Of a DNA stretch of 18,464 nt, positions 5,675 through 13,427 are shown piece after piece. The notes under the pieces were generated by a model, which did no database searches, was not told the origin of the DNA, and was given only the letters and a program-made list of their open reading frames with translations. The translations under genes and the position numbers were made by a program. Positions within the stretch are counted from its first letter, which is position 1, and the number at the start of each line of letters is the position of its first letter. The DNA is taken from positions 1 through 18,464 of the forward strand of contig CBRAFO010000075.1 of assembly GCA_967755175.1 (NCBI GenBank), given 5' to 3'. The DNA is from Rariglobus sp967755175. Lineage in GTDB: Bacteria; Verrucomicrobiota; Verrucomicrobiia; Opitutales; Opitutaceae.

Positions 5675-7390
5675 GTGCTCTCTTTCATCCGGCTGGTCTT
5701 CATCACCCTCTCGCTCTGGCTGTTCACCGGCGCTCATCTTTCCGCCGCCACTGCCCGCTCCACGCTCGTCGATGCCATGCTGGCCGACAACCAGACGCGT
5801 AAGATCGAGTTGATCTCCTCCCTCGCTGGTGAAAGCGACGAGGCGATTCAGCCGATCCTCAACGCCTGGCGTGAAGACGCGCTCTATCTTTACGAACCCT
5901 CCGAAGGCGTCCGTGTTCCCATTCAGTTCATCGGTGAAAAAGACGCCGACGATGCCCGTGCGGCCATTCGCGTTGATACCGGTGGTCCTCTCTTGGACGC
6001 CACTGGAAAGCCCGTTCGCCTCGTGGCGGGCGACCTTACCGCTATTGAGCACAACTCCGCGATTCGTCGGGCCATGAAAGGCGTGCTCGACCTCATCGAC
6101 GTCACTTCGCCCGATCCCAGAAAACGCGTTCAAGCGATTCAGACCATCGGCTTCGCTCAAGAAGCCGACAAGCTTCCCGCCTTCCAGAAACGCCTCACCA
6201 TCGAGAAAGATGCCGGCGTTCGTCGTGCGCTCCTCGAAGCCATCGCGGTCACCCAGCTCAAAGACCCCAGCGAAGCGGTAAAGCTTGCGGCTCTCAAAGA
6301 GCTCAAAGGGCTACATTCACTTTCCAGCTACGATCTCATTCGCACCACCATGCGTGAAGCCGATGCGGCGGGCGCAAAGGATGTGGCCATTCAAGCCAAG
6401 GCGGTGCTCGTCGCCATCGATAATCACAAGAACACCGTCAACTTCTTCGGCACGCTCTTCCGTGGTCTCAGCCTCGGCAGCATCCTCTTAATCGTGGCGA
6501 TCGGCCTCGCCATCACGTTCGGCTTAATGGGCGTGATCAACATGGCTCACGGCGAGATGATCGCCGTCGGCGCCTACACGACCTACCTCGTCGAAAACAT
6601 CTTCGGCACCGGCGTCACCATCCCGTTTTTCGGCTACAGCCTTTCGATCCCCGGCATGAACACCACCGGGGCGTTTTATCAGACTTATTTCCTCTTCGCC
6701 CTTCCGCTCAGTTTCATTGCCGCCGCACTGGTGGGCATCGGACTCGAACGCTGCATCATTCGCTTCCTCTACCGTCGCCCTCTCGAAAGCCTCCTCGCAA
6801 CCTGGGGCGTTTCGCTTCTCCTCCAGCAGGGTCTGAAGCTCATGTTCGGCTCGAATAACGTGCAGGTGAGCAGCCCGAGTTATCTCAGTGGAAACTGGAC
6901 GGTAAACGACATCATCTTCGGCTGGAACCGCGTCTTCGTGATCGGCTTCGCGGGGCTGATCGTCTTCGGCGTGTGGTTGATCCTGACCAAGACGCCTCTC
7001 GGTCTCCTCATCCGTTCGGTCATGCAGAACCGCAACATGGCCTCCTGCATGGGTGTGCGCACCGAGCGAGTGAACATGCTCACCTTCGGCCTCGGCAGCG
7101 GCCTCGCCGGTCTCGCCGGCGCGTTCATCAGCCAGATCGGCAACGTCGGTCCGTCGCTCGGGCAGAACTACATCGTCGATTGTTTTATGACCGTCGTGGT
7201 CGGTGGCGTGGGCAATCTTGCCGGCACGATCTACAGCGCGCTTGGCATCGGCCTCGTCGATCAATCGCTGCAGCAGATCCTGCTCAATCCTGTGCTCGGC
7301 AAGATCCTCGTGCTCGTGGCCATCATCCTCTTCCTGCAGTGGCGCCCGTCCGGACTCTTCGTCACCCGCAGCCGCAACCTCGACGACTAA
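5675..7390 (+). CDS. urtB: Urea ABC transporter, permease UrtB with N-terminal periplasmic domain
   Basis: One of two inner-membrane permease subunits of the urea importer (LivH-like). The protein is 571 aa from a GTG start at 5675; I see no in-frame ATG that preserves the signal peptide. Residues 1-25 look like a signal peptide (MLSFIRLVFITLSLWLFTGA, then HLSAA). Residues about 26-250 form a soluble helical domain with HEAT-like pairs (KRVQAIQTIGF, VRRALLEAIAV, VKLAALKEL), a region known in many proteobacterial UrtB proteins but absent from plain LivH. The membrane part starts near residue 255 and carries the conserved GVINMAHGEMIAVGAYTTY (about 286-304). The gene follows a terminator hairpin, and urtC begins 74 nt downstream after a short heptad array. 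Confidence 0.95.
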   Translation: MLSFIRLVFITLSLWLFTGAHLSAATARSTLVDAMLADNQTRKIELISSLAGESDEAIQPILNAWREDALYLYEPSEGVRVPIQFIGEKDADDARAAIRVDTGGPLLDATGKPVRLVAGDLTAIEHNSAIRRAMKGVLDLIDVTSPDPRKRVQAIQTIGFAQEADKLPAFQKRLTIEKDAGVRRALLEAIAVTQLKDPSEAVKLAALKELKGLHSLSSYDLIRTTMREADAAGAKDVAIQAKAVLVAIDNHKNTVNFFGTLFRGLSLGSILLIVAIGLAITFGLMGVINMAHGEMIAVGAYTTYLVENIFGTGVTIPFFGYSLSIPGMNTTGAFYQTYFLFALPLSFIAAALVGIGLERCIIRFLYRRPLESLLATWGVSLLLQQGLKLMFGSNNVQVSSPSYLSGNWTVNDIIFGWNRVFVIGFAGLIVFGVWLILTKTPLGLLIRSVMQNRNMASCMGVRTERVNMLTFGLGSGLAGLAGAFISQIGNVGPSLGQNYIVDCFMTVVVGGVGNLAGTIYSALGIGLVDQSLQQILLNPVLGKILVLVAIILFLQWRPSGLFVTRSRNLDD

Positions 7391-7416
7391 CGGCATCGCC
7401 ACATCTGCACTCCGCT

Positions 7417-7458
7417 GCCTTTGGCCTATCGCCCAACGCCCTTCGCCTCGCGCCTAAA
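7417..7458 (+). repeat. Degenerate heptanucleotide array in the urtB-urtC gap
   Basis: Six consecutive 7-base units begin GCC: GCCTTTG, GCCTATC, GCCCAAC, GCCCTTC, GCCTCGC and GCCTAAA. The array fills most of the 74-nt gap and ends 6 nt before the urtC ATG. The first four bases of each unit are conserved (GCCY) and the last three vary. Confidence 0.75.
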
Positions 7459-7464
7459 CTCCGC

Positions 7465-8625
7465 ATGTCCTCTCTTTCCAGTCGTCATAAAATCGAGCTA
7501 ATCGCCGTCAGTGTGATCGCGTTGTTCTTCATCGTGATCTTCCCGCTGCTCAACGCCCACGGCGTGGTCAGTAACTTCACGATTAACCTCTGGGGAAAGT
7601 ATCTTTGCTACGCCCTCCTCGCCATCTCGGTAGATCTCCTCTGGGGCTACACCGGACTGCTCAGCCTCGGCCAGGCGCTCTTCTTCAGCTTGGGCGGCTA
7701 CATGATGGGCATGTATCTCATGCGCATGATCGGCGACCTGGGCCAATACAAGAAGCCGATCCCTGACTTCCTCGTGTTCCTCGGTTGGACCGAACTGCCC
7801 GCCTTCTGGAAGCCCTTCGCCAACTTTGAATTCGCTGCGGCGATGATCCTGCTGCTGCCGGGCTTGCTGGCGCTCGTGTTCGGTTTCCTTGCCTTCCGGT
7901 CGCGCATCAAAGGCGTGTATTTCTCCATCCTCACCCAAGCGCTCACCTACGGCGCGTCGCTGATGTTTTTCCGCAACGACATGCTCATGGGCGGTAACAA
8001 CGGGTTCACCGACTTCAAGTTCATCCTCGGCCACGATCTTCGCGATGCCGTTACGCAACGCGGCCTCTTCATCGCAACCGCCGTGGTTCTACTCGTCGTT
8101 TACGTCGCGCTCCGCCTGCTCAGCCACACCAAGTTCGGCCTCGTCCAGCGCGCTATCCGCGATGGAGAAAACCGCGTGCTCTTCTCCGGCTACGCCACTG
8201 CGCATTTCAAGCTGTTCATCTTCCTTGTCGCCGCGCTTATCGCTGCGGTCGGCGGCGCGCTCTACGTGCCGCAGGTCGGCATCATCAACCCGTCCGAGAT
8301 GACGCCCGACAAATCCCTCGAAGCCGTCGTCTGGTGCGCAGTCGGCGGACGCGCCACTTTGGTGGGCCCGATCATTGGCGCGATCGGGGTGAACTCCCTC
8401 AAGAGCTGGGCCTCACGCGCTGCGCCCGACTACTGGCTCGTTATCCTTGGCGGCCTCTTCGTGGTGGTCGTGCTCCTCCTTCCGGGAGGCATCGTGAGTA
8501 TTCCCGCCCGGCTCAAAGAACTCTGGCTGCGTATCAAAAAGAAGCCGTCCGATCCCGAGCCGCCCAAGCCGGTCGCACCACCGCAGGAGCCCGCCATTAC
8601 GCCCGCAACCACTCCCTCCGTCTAA
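7465..8625 (+). CDS. urtC: Urea ABC transporter, permease UrtC
   Basis: The second inner-membrane permease subunit (LivM-like). I start it at the ATG at 7465, giving 386 aa; a longer open frame reaching back into urtB is a shadow. Hydrophobic segments run from about residue 10 (ELIAVSVIALFFIVIFPLL) to about 345 (WLVILGGLFVVVVLLLPGG). Family segments include SVDLLWGYTGLLSLGQALFF near residues 55-75, MGGNNGFTDF and AVVWCAVGGRATLVGPIIGA. The C-terminus is a basic then proline-rich cytoplasmic tail (about 358-386, KKKPSDPEPPKPVAPPQEP) of no known role. urtD starts 9 nt after the stop codon, so translation is probably coupled. Confidence 0.95.
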   Translation: MSSLSSRHKIELIAVSVIALFFIVIFPLLNAHGVVSNFTINLWGKYLCYALLAISVDLLWGYTGLLSLGQALFFSLGGYMMGMYLMRMIGDLGQYKKPIPDFLVFLGWTELPAFWKPFANFEFAAAMILLLPGLLALVFGFLAFRSRIKGVYFSILTQALTYGASLMFFRNDMLMGGNNGFTDFKFILGHDLRDAVTQRGLFIATAVVLLVVYVALRLLSHTKFGLVQRAIRDGENRVLFSGYATAHFKLFIFLVAALIAAVGGALYVPQVGIINPSEMTPDKSLEAVVWCAVGGRATLVGPIIGAIGVNSLKSWASRAAPDYWLVILGGLFVVVVLLLPGGIVSIPARLKELWLRIKKKPSDPEPPKPVAPPQEPAITPATTPSV

Positions 8626-8634
8626 CCGACCGTC

Positions 8635-9402
8635 ATGCACAATAAATACATGCTCACGGTCGAGGACGTCTCGAAGACCTACGATGGTTTTAAGGCCATC
8701 ACCGATCTTAATTTCTATCTCTTCGAGGGCGAACTCCGCACCGTCATCGGTCCCAACGGCGCGGGCAAATCGACCTTCTTCGATCTCATCACTGGTCGCG
8801 CCAAGCCAGACAAAGGCAAGATCGAGTTCGGCATGAACACCGATCTCACTGCGATGAACGAATACGAGATCAACCGCCTCGGCATCGGTCGCAAATTTCA
8901 GACGCCCTCCGTCTTCACCGAACACACGGTTTACAACAACATCGTGCTTTCGCTCGTCGGCTCGCGCGGCGTGTTCGCCTCCATCTTCAAGCGCCTTTCC
9001 TCCACCGAACGCGACCGCATCGACGAACTCCTCAAGCTCGTTCGCCTCGATGGAAAACGTGACTGGAAGGCCGCCCAGCTCGCCCACGGCGAGAAACAGT
9101 GGCTGGAGATCGGCATGCTCCTCGCGCAAGACCCGAAGGTCCTTCTCGTGGACGAACCCGCCGCCGGCATGACCGACGAAGAAACCCACCGCACGGGCGA
9201 ACTCCTCATCTCCCTCGCGGGCAAACACAGCATTATCGTGATCGAGCACGATATGACCTTCGTGAAACAGATCGCCCGTGACGGCCAAGTGACCGTGCTC
9301 CATCAAGGCAGCGTCCTCTGCGAGGGCAAATTCGACGCCGTCCAATCCAATCCCAAGGTCCGCGAAGTCTATCTCGGTCGCGGCAAAAGCGGCGGCAAAT
9401 AA
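8635..9402 (+). CDS. urtD: Urea ABC transporter, ATPase UrtD
   Basis: A cytoplasmic ATP-binding subunit (LivG-like) that powers urea import with UrtE. The 255-aa protein has Walker A GPNGAGKST (residues 39-47), the Q-loop in GRKFQTPSVF (Gln89), the UrtD-type signature LAHGEKQWLEIGM in place of the common LSGGQ form, Walker B VLLVDEPAAGM and the H-loop VIEHDM. Met6 (8650) is an alternative start; both fit. It lies 9 nt after urtC and 12 nt before urtE. Assignment is supported by the motifs and by position in the urtABCDE order. Confidence 0.95.
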   Translation: MHNKYMLTVEDVSKTYDGFKAITDLNFYLFEGELRTVIGPNGAGKSTFFDLITGRAKPDKGKIEFGMNTDLTAMNEYEINRLGIGRKFQTPSVFTEHTVYNNIVLSLVGSRGVFASIFKRLSSTERDRIDELLKLVRLDGKRDWKAAQLAHGEKQWLEIGMLLAQDPKVLLVDEPAAGMTDEETHRTGELLISLAGKHSIIVIEHDMTFVKQIARDGQVTVLHQGSVLCEGKFDAVQSNPKVREVYLGRGKSGGK

Positions 9403-9414
9403 TCGCGATCCCCA

Positions 9415-10233
9415 ATGCACACGGAAACCGCTCTACTTTCACCTTCCGCCGTCTCGTCGGCGCCCGCCTTGCTGCAAGTCTCCCAAGTCGAGACTGACAT
9501 CGGCGGCTCCCGCATCCTGCGTGGCGTTAACCTCGAAGTCCGCGCCGGCGAACTCGTCGCCCTCATGGGCCGCAACGGCGTGGGCAAGACCACCACGTTG
9601 CGCTCGATCACCGGCATGCGCTCCATCCGCGCCGGCTCGATCACGCTCGATGATCAACGCATCGACAAGCTCCCCTCCGACGCCCGCGCCCGCGCCGGCA
9701 TCGGTTACGTGCCGCAAGGCCGCGACATCTTCCCTCACCTCACCATCGAGGAGAACCTCCGCGTGGGCCTGGTCGTCCACGGCCGAAAAGGCGCCGAGGC
9801 CCGCGACGCCCTTGACCGCGTGTTCACCTTGTTCCCCGTCCTCAAGGAAATGCTTTCCCGCAAAGGCGGCGTGCTCTCCGGCGGACAACAGCAACAGCTC
9901 GCGATCGGCCGTGCGCTTCTCACCAAGCCCAAGCTCCTCATTCTCGACGAGCCGACCGAAGGCATCCAGCCGTCCATCATCGATCAGATCGGTGACACGT
10001 TGAAAAAGCTCAAAGTCGAGGGCCTGAATCACAACTACGCAGAAGAGGTCCAGCACGCCATCGCCACGCTCAAATCCGAAGGCAAACTCGCCATCCTGCT
10101 GGTCGAGCAATACGTCGATTTTTGCCGCGAAATCGCCGACCGCTTTTATGCGATGGACCGTGGTGTCGTGACCATCTCCGGCCCGATTTCCACGCTCACT
10201 GACGACGTGGTTAAAACGCACCTCCAAGTCTGA
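9415..10233 (+). CDS. urtE: Urea ABC transporter, ATPase UrtE
   Basis: The second ATP-binding subunit (LivF-like) of the urea importer. Walker A is GRNGVGKTT (residues 52-60), the signature is LSGGQQQQLAIGRALL, Walker B is LLILDEPTEGIQPS, and the H-loop-like ILLVEQYVDF replaces the usual histidine, as is typical of LivF/UrtE proteins. At 272 aa it is longer than the usual ~230 aa: there is an N-terminal extension of about 18 residues before LLQVSQVET, and an extra helix-like stretch (LKVEGLNHNYAEEVQHAIAT) between Walker B and the H-loop. It is the last urt gene. A 137-nt gap with an inverted heptad array separates it from ureA. Confidence 0.93.
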   Translation: MHTETALLSPSAVSSAPALLQVSQVETDIGGSRILRGVNLEVRAGELVALMGRNGVGKTTTLRSITGMRSIRAGSITLDDQRIDKLPSDARARAGIGYVPQGRDIFPHLTIEENLRVGLVVHGRKGAEARDALDRVFTLFPVLKEMLSRKGGVLSGGQQQQLAIGRALLTKPKLLILDEPTEGIQPSIIDQIGDTLKKLKVEGLNHNYAEEVQHAIATLKSEGKLAILLVEQYVDFCREIADRFYAMDRGVVTISGPISTLTDDVVKTHLQV

Positions 10234-10237
10234 TGAA

Positions 10238-10360
10238 GAAGTAGCGAGTAGCGGGTAGTGAGTAGCGAGCATCCCAAATCCATCGATCTAACGGATCCTC
10301 CTACTATCTCCTTTCCGTCTACTCGCTACTCGCTACCCGCTACTCACTACTCGCTACTTC
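10238..10360 (+). repeat. Inverted heptanucleotide arrays forming a long hairpin between urtE and ureA
   Basis: The left arm has four units (TAGCGAG, TAGCGGG, TAGTGAG, TAGCGAG; 10242-10269). The right arm has six units of the complementary type (CTACTCG, CTACTCG, CTACCCG, CTACTCA, CTACTCG, CTACTTC; 10319-10360). Positions 10238-10269 can pair with 10329-10360 over 32 positions: 28 Watson-Crick pairs, 2 G-U pairs and 2 mismatches, around a 59-nt loop. The array ends 10 nt before the ureA ATG. Confidence 0.85.
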
Positions 10361-10370
10361 CTCCGGCCCC

Positions 10371-10673
10371 ATGCATCTGACTCCCCGCGAACGCGAAAAA
10401 CTCCTCATCGTCACCGCCGCCGATCTCGCCCGCCGTCGGCAGGCCCGCGGTCTCAAGCTCAACTATCCCGAGGCCATCGCCATCATCTCCTACGAGATCA
10501 TGGAAGGTGCGCGTGATGGAAAAACCGTCGCCGAGCTCATGAGTTTTGGCACCACGCTGCTCAAAATCAGCGACGTCATGGAGGGCGTCGATTCGATGAT
10601 CCATGACGTGCAAGTCGAAGCCACGTTCCCCGACGGCACCAAACTCGTCACCGTCCACAACCCGATCCGCTGA
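10371..10673 (+). CDS. ureA: Urease gamma subunit
   Basis: The small structural subunit of the cytoplasmic nickel enzyme urease, which hydrolyses urea to ammonia and carbamate. The 100-aa protein has the standard length and family pattern: MHLTPREREKLLIVTAADLA at the start, GLKLNYPEAIAIISYEIMEG in the middle, and VEATFPDGTKLVTVHNPI at the end. It is the first gene of the ureABC set. ureB begins 2 nt after the stop codon. Confidence 0.97.
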   Translation: MHLTPREREKLLIVTAADLARRRQARGLKLNYPEAIAIISYEIMEGARDGKTVAELMSFGTTLLKISDVMEGVDSMIHDVQVEATFPDGTKLVTVHNPIR

Positions 10674-10675
10674 CC

Positions 10676-10987
10676 ATGATCCCCGGCGAAATCATTCCCG
10701 CGCCCGGCGCTCCCGCGCTAGACGCCAACCTCGACCTCGAAACCAAGACCATCGAGGTGGCCAACACCGGCGACCGTCCAATCCAGGTCGGTTCGCATTA
10801 TCATTTCTACGAAGCCAACGCCGCGCTCCGGTTTCCCCGTGAATCCGCTCGTGGGTTCCGCCTGAACATCCCCGCCGGCACCGCCGTCCGTTTCGAAGCG
10901 GGCGACACCAAACAAGTCGAACTCGTCGCCCTCACCGGCCTCCGTGAAGTCTGGGGCCTCAACGCCAAGATCAACGGCAAACTCTGA
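10676..10987 (+). CDS. ureB: Urease beta subunit
   Basis: The second small structural subunit of urease, 103 aa, separate from ureA as in most bacteria (not fused as in Helicobacter). The recognisable segments are MIPGEIIPAPG at the start, VANTGDRPIQVGSHYHFYEAN (residues about 26-46), RGFRLNIPAGTAVRFE and the C-terminal VWGLNAKINGKL. It begins 2 nt after ureA, so translation is coupled. A 78-bp REP-like pair fills the gap to ureC. Confidence 0.97.
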   Translation: MIPGEIIPAPGAPALDANLDLETKTIEVANTGDRPIQVGSHYHFYEANAALRFPRESARGFRLNIPAGTAVRFEAGDTKQVELVALTGLREVWGLNAKINGKL

Positions 10988-10996
10988 TTCCTAAAA

Positions 10997-11074
10997 TGTA
11001 GGAGTCTGCTTGCAGGCGATGAGAACCCAACGCTGTCGTTAACCCACCGAATCGCCTGCAAGCAGGCTCCTACA
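10997..11074. repeat. Simple REP-like inverted pair (A-A') between ureB and ureC
   Basis: Two inverted 24-nt arms (10997-11020 and 11051-11074) flank a 30-nt spacer. Each arm is headed by GTAG and contains its own short palindrome around CTGCTTGCAG. The left arm has T instead of C at 11005, which leaves a G-U pair in RNA. The element ends 9 nt before the ureC ATG. Its spacer is related to the inverted spacer of the copy at 12861-12938. Confidence 0.92.
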
Positions 11075-11083
11075 CTCCAAGCC

Positions 11084-12850
11084 ATGCCTCTTAAGTTAAC
11101 CCGCCGCCAATACGCCGAGATGTTCGGTCCCACCGTTGGTGACCGCGTCCGCCTCGCCGACACCGAGCTCTTTGTCCAAGTTGAGCGCGACCTCATTGCT
11201 GAGGGCGGCGGCTACGGCAACGAGATCAAGTTCGGCGGCGGCAAAGTCATCCGTGACGGCATGGGCCAGTCGTCCACCGCGACCGATGCCGAGTCGCTCG
11301 ATCTCGTCATCACCAACGCCCTCATTCTCGACGCCCAACTTGGCGTCATCAAAGCCGATATCGGCATCAAGCACGGCCTCATCGTCGGCATCGGCCACGC
11401 CGGTAACCCCGGCATCCAGCGTGGACTCGGCTCGGTTTACCCGGACCCGAAGACCGGCCAGAAAAATCCGATGATTGTCGGCGCCGGCACCGAGGTGCTC
11501 GCTGGCGAAGGCTGTATCATCACCGCAGGCGGCATCGACACGCACATTCACTTCATCTGCCCGCAGCAGATCGATGAGGCCATCAGCTCCGGCATCACCA
11601 CGATGATCGGCGGCGGCACCGGTCCGGCGCACGGCACGCTCGCCACGACCTGCACACCCGGACGCTGGAACCTTCACCGGATGCTGGAGGCCGCGGAGTC
11701 CTATCCGATGAACCTCGGCTTCCTCGGCAAGGGCAACTGCGGCACTGCTCAACCGCTCCGCGACCAAGTCCTCGCCGGAGCCATCGGACTGAAACTCCAT
11801 GAAGACTGGGGCACCACGCCCGCCGCGATCGACACCTGCCTCGGCGTGGCCGACGAGTTTGACGTCCAGGTCGCGATCCACACCGACACGCTCAACGAAG
11901 CCGGCTTCGTCGAGGACACGCTCGCCGCCTTCAAAGGTCGCACGATTCATACCTACCACTCCGAAGGGGCCGGTGGCGGACACGCCCCTGATATCATCCG
12001 GGTGTGCGGCGAGGCCAACGTGCTCCCGTCTTCGACCAACCCGACGCGTCCCTTCACGGTCAACACCATCGACGAGCATCTCGATATGCTCATGGTCTGC
12101 CACCACCTCGACCCGAAGATCCCTGAGGACGTTTCGTTTGCCGAGTCGCGCATCCGTCCCGAGACCATCGCCGCCGAAGACCGCCTCCACGACCTCGGTG
12201 CCATCTCAATGATGTCGTCCGATTCGCAGGCAATGGGCCGCATCGGCGAAGTCATCTGCCGCACCTGGCAGACTGCGCACAAGATGAAGCTCCAGTTCGG
12301 CGCGCTCACACATCCGTCGCATCCGGCGGCGGACAACTATCGCGTCCTCCGCTACCTCGCCAAATACACGATCAACCCGGCGCTGACCCACGGCATGGCC
12401 CACATCATCGGCTCGGTCGCGGTGGGTAAACTTGCCGACTTGGTTCTCTTCAAGCCCGCGCTCTTCGGGGTGAAACCCGAGCTCATTCTCAAAGGCGGCT
12501 TCATTGCCTGGGCCAACATGGGCGATCCGAATGCCTCAATCCCCACGCCGCAGCCGATGTTTTATCGTCCGATGTTTGGCGCAACGGCGCGTGGCATCGC
12601 TTCTACGGCGGTCACCTTCGTGTCCGAAGCCGGCCTGCGTGACGGCGGATTGCAAAACCTCGGTCTGCGTCGCCGGCTTGAAGCAGTGAAAAACTGCCGC
12701 AGCGTGAGCAAGCGCGACATGGTTCTCAACGACGCCATGCCGAAGATCGTGGTCGATCCCGAGACCTACCACGTCACCGCCGACGGCGTGCACCTCACGT
12801 GCGAGCCGGCGAAGGTGCTGCCGATGGCCCAGAGGTATTTCCTCTTCTAA
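11084..12850 (+). CDS. ureC: Urease alpha (catalytic) subunit
   Basis: The catalytic subunit carrying the two-nickel site. The 588-aa protein retains the complete active site: His154 and His156 (GGIDTHIHF), the lysine carbamylated in this family, Lys237 (IGLKLHEDWG), His266 (VAIHTDTLNE), His292 (TIHTYHSEGAGGGHAPD), the flap Cys339-His340 (MVCHHLD) and Asp380 (SMMSSDSQAMGR). All are offset by exactly +20 from Klebsiella aerogenes numbering as I recall it. Most of the extra length is an insertion near residues 113-129 (RGLGSVYPDPKTGQKNP), upstream of the first metal ligands. HIHF replaces the commoner HIHW. The gene is bracketed by two 78-bp REP-like pairs inside the ure operon. Confidence 0.98.
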   Translation: MPLKLTRRQYAEMFGPTVGDRVRLADTELFVQVERDLIAEGGGYGNEIKFGGGKVIRDGMGQSSTATDAESLDLVITNALILDAQLGVIKADIGIKHGLIVGIGHAGNPGIQRGLGSVYPDPKTGQKNPMIVGAGTEVLAGEGCIITAGGIDTHIHFICPQQIDEAISSGITTMIGGGTGPAHGTLATTCTPGRWNLHRMLEAAESYPMNLGFLGKGNCGTAQPLRDQVLAGAIGLKLHEDWGTTPAAIDTCLGVADEFDVQVAIHTDTLNEAGFVEDTLAAFKGRTIHTYHSEGAGGGHAPDIIRVCGEANVLPSSTNPTRPFTVNTIDEHLDMLMVCHHLDPKIPEDVSFAESRIRPETIAAEDRLHDLGAISMMSSDSQAMGRIGEVICRTWQTAHKMKLQFGALTHPSHPAADNYRVLRYLAKYTINPALTHGMAHIIGSVAVGKLADLVLFKPALFGVKPELILKGGFIAWANMGDPNASIPTPQPMFYRPMFGATARGIASTAVTFVSEAGLRDGGLQNLGLRRRLEAVKNCRSVSKRDMVLNDAMPKIVVDPETYHVTADGVHLTCEPAKVLPMAQRYFLF

Positions 12851-12860
12851 GGGCCTTAAA

Positions 12861-12938
12861 TGTAGGAGCCTGCTTGCAGGCGATATGGGAGATTTACGAC
12901 CGCGTTGATCTCTCATCGCCTGCAAGCAGGCTCCTACA
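12861..12938. repeat. Simple REP-like inverted pair (A-A') between ureC and ureE
   Basis: The 24-nt arms at 12861-12884 and 12915-12938 are perfect inverted copies around a 30-nt spacer. It has the same size and arm sequence as the copy at 10997-11074. The reverse complement of its spacer matches the other spacer at 20 of 30 positions without gaps. The element ends 9 nt before the ureE ATG. Confidence 0.93.
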
Positions 12939-12947
12939 CTCCGAACC

Positions 12948-13427
12948 ATGGCTGAGCTCACTTTGATCCACGCCCCTTTTGCGCAAACCGACTTCGCGTT
13001 GTCCGAAGTCGCGCTGCGCACGGACCGTCGCACGTTGGCCAAGCGCCTCTGGCGCGGCACAGCGGTCGATGGCACTGAGTTTGGCTTTGAGTTGTCCACG
13101 CCGCTCAAGCCCGGCGACACGTTTTATCAGACTGCCACCGCACGTTATGTCATCGTGCAGGAGCCTGAACCGGTTTTGGAAATCCTGCTCGGCAACCTGC
13201 CGCCATCGGCCACCGCCGGAATCGGCTGGGCGGTGGGCAACCTGCACTTGGAGTTTTCGTCCGAAGCCACGCGCTTGCTCACGCCTGACGAACCGGCAGC
13301 CCGCCAGTTGTTCGCTCGTATTCAGATCGACTACGTCGCGACCACAGCTGTGTTTCGTCCGGGTCGTTTTAAGCGCAGCGTCACCACTCCTCTCGTCGAT
13401 GAACTCGGTCCCAGCCATAAACACTGA
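12948..13427 (+). CDS. ureE: Urease accessory nickel metallochaperone UreE
   Basis: UreE binds nickel in the cytoplasm and delivers it to the UreDFG complex for urease activation. The 159-aa protein shows the two-domain pattern: an N-terminal peptide-binding part (RTDRRTLAKRLWRGTAVDGTEF is the visible core) and a C-terminal metal-binding part with AVGNLHLEF, where His100 matches the conserved metal-binding histidine of the family (His96 in Klebsiella). The His-rich tail of some UreE proteins is missing; only Ser-His-Lys-His ends the protein. The ATG lies 9 nt after a REP-like pair. Its last 29 nt overlap the start of ureF in another frame. Divergent in sequence, but position and motifs agree. 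Confidence 0.9.
   Translation: MAELTLIHAPFAQTDFALSEVALRTDRRTLAKRLWRGTAVDGTEFGFELSTPLKPGDTFYQTATARYVIVQEPEPVLEILLGNLPPSATAGIGWAVGNLHLEFSSEATRLLTPDEPAARQLFARIQIDYVATTAVFRPGRFKRSVTTPLVDELGPSHKH

Noticed and set aside
6973..7464. Upstream extension of the urtC frame into urtB
   Set aside because: It overlaps the conserved end of urtB in another frame and has an Arg/His-rich translation; the real urtC start is the ATG at 7465.
11096..12190. Minus-strand open frame of 364 codons inside ureC
   Set aside because: Antisense shadow; ureC on the plus strand has its whole active site and normal length.
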